A DNA stretch of 27,776 nucleotides, from the NCBI RefSeq assembly GCF_000003605.2, contig NW_003122908.1, positions 601,720-629,495 on the forward strand, in the 5' to 3' direction. This DNA comes from Saccoglossus kowalevskii. Lineage: Eukaryota; Hemichordata; Enteropneusta; Harrimaniidae. The notes beneath the pieces were generated by a model. The model did no database searches, had not been told where the DNA came from, and worked only from the letters and a program-made list of their open reading frames with translations. Made by a program: the position numbers and the translations under genes. Numbering within the stretch: position 1 is the stretch's first letter; each line of letters begins with the position of its first letter. Of the stretch, positions 10,601-19,600 are shown piece by piece.

Positions 10601-13600
10601 CAAGTAAATATAGTATTGACAAGTTTACCGAACCATATAGACCAACGGAACCTTGGTTGATCTCAAGTTAATTTGTGTCGTGTTCATGTATATTAGCTAA
10701 TCCGTTCCAAATATGACCTGTTTCCCAATCCACTTAAATGTCTTCAACTTGGATCTACATCTATCAAACCAGTAAAGCCGCTCGTAACATTGGAGTAATA
10801 TTTGATGACACCCTTCAGTACAGAAAACATATCACCACGACATATTAAAGTATTTACTTGCACATCCGACGTATTGGACACATCCGACAGTATCTATCCG
10901 CTAAAACCTGTTCTAAATTGGTATGTTCCATTCTTGTTGCTAAACTGGACTATTGCAATGCCTTACTATATGGCTTACCCGACACACAGATACATCTACT
11001 TCAAAGGGCACAGAATTGTGCTGCTCGTCTCATCACACGTTCAAAAAAGTTCAATCATATTACCCCTGTTCTACATCAACTACATTGGCTCCCATTTATT
11101 TACATAATTCAATTCAAGATTCTACTACTCACATACAAGGCACTTCATGGATTAACACCAACCTACATATCAGACCTAATTCAACTCCGTCAACCTGGTA
11201 GAACTTTTCATTCAAGTAATACATCTACACTTACAGTGCCCAGAACCAGACTCAAGACATATGGCGATCGCTCATTCTCACATGCTTCTCCGTCATCATG
11301 GAATCAGTTACCAACAGACATTCGTTCTGCAGCCAGTTTAAACATTTTCAAATCTAAACTCAAAACTTATATGTTTCAGAGAGCATTTCTGTGACAGCGT
11401 CATGGGGCATCATCAAGATGGATATTAGGCGCTATACAAACTCGTAATCATTATTATATTATTATTATAAGATAGTTTTTATATATTGGCGAATAGATGA
11501 AGACCTCCACACTACGCCATAGCTGCGTGAATGGCGGTGAAAAAATACGTACCGAGTCAACATCTAGGTAATATGCCAAGTACTCCCCTACTGAGTGATA
11601 GAGTGGGTTTGCAGAACTGTCACTCAGAGATATTGACGACAACAACGATAATTCTATATCAACCCAGAATAACCTACAATCGAAGAAATTTTTATATTCA
11701 TTATAATGTATAAGCAGAGGAGGAGGTGGTAAAAGAAGTCATTGCTGCTCAAGTTGCAGAGTAACTATGGTAACCACCATTAAAACTGTATCATCAGGAT
11801 GTGGGCCACGATGCGGTGGTAGTGGTGGTGGCGATGATTCGAACAGCATAAAGTGATGTTATTCTCATTAAAGGGCGGGGGTCGTTGTGCCACGCATGCG
11901 CGAGACATGGATCTCATATGAACAAAGATAATGAGTTTGATTGTTGCGTAGACTAACGAGTACAAACTGACACGTTGCCAAGCTTTATCTGGGTAATTTA
12001 TTTGGTAATTGGAAGGTATCGAGGTAGTCACTAGCTGTAATCAGTGCACGTTGCACCGAGTTCAAAACTCGTACTCGTGATTTTCATTATAAGAGCGCAT
12101 TGTATTGTGGGAAAATCAATGTTTATCAACACAAGTGTCACACATGCGACACGACGACCACCGCTCTTTAAGATTGAATTGCAGGCTGTGTAACATTTGC
12201 TTCAAGTTGATTGGACCTAAATCATATTTTAATATCATAGAGTATTCGTCTTGAATAATTATTTATAATAATACATCCTCATTTTCTCCATTGTATTGCA
12301 TTCACGTGAATCAATTAACCAAATTGCCAACTCGGTGCTATGTGCCGAACACTGTACATGTACGGCACAGTGACCAGGCCGCAACTTGAAGTATATGCGC
12401 ACAATATATATATATATGAGACTGTGTCACGTGATATTACCTGTTTTCGTTAAAGTCGATCGTCAGTCCCTGGGGGCGTTGGAAGTAAGAGATGTTATAA
12501 ACTAAGGAGCGTCTGTTTTCGCCAGTGAGTGTGGCCATTTCTATTCGTGGTTCTTGTTCTCTTTCCGACCAATACATGTACCTTTTGGAGCAACCAAACA
12601 AAACCAAGTTTTTGACTATTTCGGTATTTTGAGAGGCGACCAACACAAATTTTTAGCAAGTATTCGCATGATATTATCGTAATTATGCTTTCATGCGTCC
12701 TCTCATTTAATATACCACAAACGTATGTTTTGTCGAGTACTAGTATTCATAGCATACAAACAATACACTTTTGTTCATTCTCTCGGCTAGCATCAGCCCC
12801 AGACAACAGTTACCGCAGTATAACGCATGCCCTTCAAGTTGTTACGCAGGATGATTGTTATCATGTGGCCGTCATTGCTTGCTATTTGGGTAAACTTTCG
12901 CATTGATGGCGTGTATCGGTGGCGAGTCTGTATCGTATCGTTGCGGGAGACACGGGAACGAGGCTTGGAACGCAGACCAGTCACTGCAACGACCTTCACA
13001 TGATAATAGTGGATAACATGCATTGTATATGCTATGAAGTGTTGGTAAAGGAATGAATCATGGAACGTATTATTGAACTTACCCAGATAAAGGGTTTACA
13101 ACAATTCCGCCAACAAATTGTTTTCCTGTGTGAACCAACGTTCGGTGATATGTGCCGTTATAGTCGGACACTTTTATCCAATTAAAAAACGAATCTGTCC
13201 AGTACAATTTTTTTGCCAGCCAGTCAGCGGAGAGCGATGTCACGGAGCTATGATTATTCGAGTAAATTGATCTTATATCGTTAGTCAGCAGGTCCATCTT
13301 ATAAATAGCGCCCCCAACAATTTCTCCCCAGAAGACGAGCGAGTCGTCGAAGTCGAATGTCAGTGCTGTCTTGATTTCGAAGTATGCGGATTGTAGTACT
13401 TGTACACTCGCACTGCCGTTGATGGCGTCTTTTCCAGTACCGTTAAGAGACAACAGCCTCGACGTAGTTTGGAACCTCCCGTATTTTACATCTGTCCACA
13501 TGATACTCCGACCAGTATACGTCTGATAGACCCCTGGGTAAGAACATAGAATATTTATTTTAAATATACATAGTATAAAAATACAAAATTACTATTCAGT

Positions 13601-16600
13601 CACTAACAAAATCTGTCGAAATTTGAAACATCCCAGCGAATTGTCGCTTTCCGAGTTCTTTGGAAAAAAGAAAGTTTATTCCATTTCCAACGTAAGCCGG
13701 CGCATGTGGTGGGAAGGGGGTCATTATACTTCCGGTGTATCAGAACTCACGAACAAATTCAACAAACCTGTGTCATTCCACACTGGATGTTCAGATCCAA
13801 ATACTATGTATAATAATTCGCAATAAATTAAATTTCAGTATTCTAATTTATTTGTGTGTTTATTGTTGTTATTATATTTACCTACAAAATCAGAGTGTGA
13901 GGTTAGTTCTCACATCTTACAAATAGAAAAGTTGCATCACCACTGCCCTGCATCACAGTGCTTTTACATTGTAATCTTATTCTTGCATTTTTCTTAGAAA
14001 TAGACATTACTTTTTATAGTGACATAAATGCTTATTTGTCTTAACATATCTTGCCTTGTATGTATTCGAAGAACAACATATACATGTTAAAATGAGTCCA
14101 TACTAAGTGAAAATTGTCGTCATGGTTATATTTTAGAGGATAGTGACGATAAAGTTCCTGCTTCTATGTGTGTAGACACTCGTTGAGGGACTGTGGTGTG
14201 AAGGACAGACACAATTCATAAAAGCCTCAACATAAGTTGACCAATCATATCCAGCTATGGAACTGACGTCAATCATCAGTTGACCAATCATATCCAGCTA
14301 TGGAACTGACGTCAATCATCAGCTTATCGGAAGCTTATTAGAACCCCACGGAGAAAACAAACCTTCTAACAATAGAACGATTTACACCTTCTCCCTAATT
14401 CTTTGTTGGGACGTATTTGTAGTAAACAATCGCACGTATCACACGTTTTGTAAAAAACAAGTCATTGTTAATGACGCAGTCCCCATCCCATTTTTTTTTG
14501 ATCTGACATATCAATTTGATGCTGATGAAGTCATTGAAATTTGATTGAAAACATTAATAGAAGATGGATTTGTAAAAAAATATGATTTAGTGCTTTTACA
14601 CGAGAATTGGGCATTGGGCAGTCATATTGAATCAAATTACAAAAATAATCTTCATGTTGTTGTATCTATTGGTATATTGTCTTTGTACAAAATTTAAACA
14701 GAAATGTTCATTGCATTCATGGGAAAGTAGGCATGGGTATCATGAAAAACAAAATGGCCACCAGTCAGCCATATTATTTTGAATCACAGAAAAAATATGA
14801 CATGTAACTATATGATCACCATACCAACTTTGATCCAAATTGGCCTAGTCATCTCTGAGAAACAACTCCGGACATGTAAAAATGACGATTTATAGTGCTT
14901 TTACATAAAAACTGGGCGTCAGCCAGCCATATTGAATTAAATCACAAAAATAATGTTGGTGCGCATGTATCCCTTGGTATACTATCTTTGTACAAAATTT
15001 AAAGAGAAATGTTCATTGCATTCAAGAGAAAGTAACATGGGTACCATGAAAAACAAAATGACCGCCAGTCGGCCCTATTTGTTCGAATCACGGAAAAAAA
15101 TATGACGTGCAGCTATAACCCAATATGTATGATCACCATACCAACTTTGATCCAAATCTGCCTAGTCATCTCTGAGATACTGCTGCGGACACGTTTAAGT
15201 ACCAGAAATAGCAAATTTTACATCCAAAATGGCCGCCAGTCGGCCATTTTTCTCCGATCATAAAGTAACTTGACGCGCATATGTAAGACATTATGTATTG
15301 TCTTCATGTAAAGTTTGAATGAAATCCGTCAATGGGTGTCCGAGACATAGCTCCGGACGTACTTACGGACGGACAGACGGACGGACGGACGGATGGAACG
15401 AACCCAAATTAATAGTCCACGTTTTCGGGGAGTAAAAAAGTACAGATGAATTGATCTGAGATGAATACGAACAGGCTTTTTTCACAGACTCACTAATTTG
15501 CATTTAAGATTTCCAGATCACATCGCAATTCGCCTGACTTGTTCAATTCGCGTCTAATCTTCATCGAATATGTACCAAAGGATTTATGCCCCCATCTCAT
15601 AAATCAAGTAATTCCTTCTAAAATTAGTTTGACAACTATCTAGTGCTACTATTTCCAATCCCCTTGCCACTAAGCTCGTATTGAGATTTCATTAACCCGC
15701 CAGCATGACATGTTACGACATATATCGTTAAAGACAGTGCGTGCAAAAGTAACCAAATAGAATATATGTGTCTGTTTGAGTAATTCATTTTTGTTATGTA
15801 ATTATGCTATTATAATATAGAGTAAATCCGAGAGAGGTGTTATTGCTCAGACTAATATAGAATTTCATATTAGTCTGACGTTATTGGGAGGACAACGTTT
15901 CGCTAACGACAAAATGCTATATAACACTGAATCGGGGTTGTTACATCATTACCATGCTCCGCTGGGAAGTTGTAGTTTCAGATGCATCGCCGTAAAATTA
16001 TAATTTCACTACTTTTTGAAGCAGTAGAGTACAACTGCTTCGTGTCTATGAATCATATAAACAATGTCTAGACGGACTTGTCCCGTATTCGAGTTGAAAT
16101 GGATCCGAAATTTCAATACTTAAATTTATAAATACTCAAATACTTAAAGCGCGGTGGTTGTCGCTCAGCGCGTGTTCGAACTTCATGTAAATAAACAATG
16201 AATTTTACACGCGTTGTATACGTCGCTATGAGTCCCATATCGAACAGGACGCGACACGACGACTGCCGCCCTTTAAATTATAGTTTTCTGTAAATAGGAC
16301 GGTAGTTATATACATACAGTTATATACAATTATACAATGTTTTATGTGTCACGTTTTTATAAACATTTCACTCTCTCTCTGTAAGTTGTTTTGTTTGTTT
16401 GTAAGACACATTATGCGAAACATTCTCAGTTCAATGCCCCATTTGTCTTCCAAGAAGCTCAATGGTTATTCGCCCATAAAGATTGAAGTACACGCTGCCT
16501 CGTAATTATTTGTAAGTATCTATGTCGTCGTGGAAGTCTCAACAGCTAGCTAGTCTACTTATCAGAGTTGTATCCACGGTTTCTGTATATGTAATATAGA

Positions 16601-19600
16601 TCTAGGAAAGACGTCAGACGAAGTTCTGTCCGCAGGCATGATTATGAAGTGAGTCACACTGGCGACGCGGTGCAGTAAATAAGTTAGCTTCAATAAGGTG
16701 AAGGTGAAACCTACATATGAATTAATATACCCAGAATACATCATAATTTTACTATGTTACACATGATGCCAATATAATATAAGGATATTGGCTTTTACAA
16801 ATCGAGCGAGCCACTAGACGTTAGTTATATATACTGTAATGGCGGCCATATTGTTAGTTTTGGGAACATTATATTTATTAGTTACATTGAGTATTGTACG
16901 GTAAAACCATGTTTCCAAATAATGACATTTCTTGAAAAAAATGTCTCGAGTGAATAGATATTTTATTGAATATTTCTTAATATCTAGATATTCGAATATG
17001 GTTAAAATGAAATGAAATGATATATTTTATCATTGTTAATTGTTCCTAATGATAGGAATGTTTGGCATATGGCTGAAAAAACAAAACAACAACAACAAAA
17101 AACACACAAATTGAACGTTGTTTGTTGTTGAAAAAATGCCACTGTTGAATACTAAATCATTGAATATAGCCAAACTAATTTTATTAATTTGCTCAAGCAT
17201 TTTGTCGAGGCTTTAAATTTAATAAAATCGTAATTATGCGAATTGTGTTTGCGAGCTTTCTAGAATGCGTAGACAATTGGATTATTATACATGTATTATT
17301 AAATCAAAATTTGGATAGCGAAAAATCTCCTCTTAGATTGTTGTTTCTGTTTTTTTTTTTTTTTTTTGTACTGAAGAATTTTAAGAATTTCTAATAATAC
17401 ACAGAGTATAGTCCGCGAAGATAAAATTGCCAAATTTCATTATACGACGTAGTTGAATAAATACATTTAAAGGGGCTGAAAAAAGAGGGCGGGGCATGAT
17501 ACACGATGTCCTAAATAACACTACAAACAACACAGACTACATAGTATAGGTTTCCTTTTAACGCCGAGACTCTGTAAATCAATGAACAGCTGCAGCGGTG
17601 AATAGATGACGAGTGTAGGGAATAATGATTGGTGCCACGGAGGAGCGGAAACCACCGTCACGGAGCCCCATTATCTATAACTCAATAGCCATCCATACCT
17701 CGGCGTCTATATACATAGATGCAAGTATTAATAGTAGACTGATTGGCGCCAGTCAGCTAAATGATACTTTACTAAAGATAAGAAACAAAATGACACTAAA
17801 AACAGGAATATAAGTCTATTATTGCTGATATTTGTATGTTGTTTAGCACTAATCAAATGTTATACTTCATTACTCATGCATCGCGAGTCAAGATATGTTT
17901 ATTCAGACAAACCCATCGACACTCCGTAGAGGGTCTATGGACAACCCCAACGGCACTCCCTAGAGGGTCTATGGACAAACCCATCGACACTCCATGGAGG
18001 GGCTATTGACAAACCCATCGGCAGGAGGGTCCATGGACAAACCCATCGGCACTTTATAGAGGGACTATGGACAAACCCATAGGCACTCCATGGAGGGTCT
18101 AAGGACAAAATCATTAGCACTCCATTGAGGGTCTGTGGACAAACCCATTGGCACTCCATAGAGGGACTATGGACAAACCCATAGGCACTCCATAGAGGGT
18201 ATATGGACAAACCCATAGGCACTCCATAGAGGGTCTATGGACAAACCCATAGGCACAACATAGAGGGTATATGGACAAACCCATAGGCACTCCATAGACG
18301 GACTATGGACAAACCCATAGGCACTCCATAGAGGGTATATGGACAAACCCATAGGCACTCCATAGAGGGACTATGGACAAACCCATAGGCACTCCATAGA
18401 AGGTATATGGACAAACCCATAGGCACTCCATAGAGGGTCTATGGACAAACCCATAGGCACTCCATAGAGGGTATATGGACAAACCCATTGGCGCTCCATA
18501 AAGGGTATATGGACAAAATCATCGACGCTCCATAGAGAATGAAACTGATCACCAGTAGTGGGCGACCATATGCGCATCGAACGCCGGCGATATATCAGGA
18601 ACATAGTTGGGAGTCTCGATTAATAAAATGTTATCTCCAAATGGATATCATGCACTCCGGGTATTTAATGCCACTCAGCCACTCAGTGATATTTCACTCA
18701 ATCTAACGTTTTCCCGAATAATAGGACCAGTAGTGGCGGGTTTTAGTGGGAGACGCCCCATAAATCCAGTAATACACTGCGGCAATGGCCTTATTTTAAA
18801 AGCGTAATTCTACTGTCGGAGAAATTATTTAACAGTACGTATCGTTAATACACAGCGCATGCGTAAATTTGGATACCAATTGTATGAACTAAAACGACAT
18901 GTTTAGTCCATGATGAAACATAATACATGTAACGCGCAGAACCTTTACTGTAAATCGCGCCATCTAGTGACGAGACGTGTGTGTGACGTCAAAATCACGT
19001 AGATAGATGCAAACAAAGTAGTTCTAAGCAACAACCATGTTTGGCAGTGTAGTCGTCCGTCATTTAGAAAATGGTAAATCACTCAAACTTTCATTTTCGG
19101 TCGACTACAGATCAAAACAACATCGAAATGTGTCACTCGCTTACAAGGACGCGGCGTGTACGATAATGTGTATTCTGCCTCAAAATCACTGTATTTTATA
19201 ATTCATTAATGTTACAATCATCCACAAATGGGATGATCATTTCTTCGGGCAATGTGTTTCCATGGAAACAGATCTGCAGTTCGGCGTATTACGCTCGTAA
19301 TATCCGCGTATTAGACCACATTAATTTGGTCCCTTCCAAGATTAGAGCGTATTTTGTGTATAATTAGAAAAGCATTTGCGTAATTGTATTTCGTTTAGAG
19401 CGAATTTGTACACATCATAGTCTTGGGATTGTCACGTCTGGCCGTTTGTGCTCAGGTGTGAATTCTGAAATGATTGGAATTATGTACACTATTCAAATAA
19501 ACTACTCCGTTTGGAATGCAATAAACCAATATACTGTAAAACGTTTTGAATTAGCTACATGCCAATTTAGCGAATTTGTCTCAATTAATTTCATGAATTA

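Noticed and set aside
11553-11622. Candidate for the missing blade-5 exon (phase 1 in, phase 0 out; reads SDSSANPLYHSVGEYLAYYL)
   Set aside because: The phases fit, but it is only 23 codons and lacks a YW.D-like motif or any blade pattern; the similarity to a propeller strand is not convincing.
17935-18604. Five overlapping minus-strand ORFs of 61-95 codons
   Set aside because: They are translations of the 34-bp minisatellite in successive frames.
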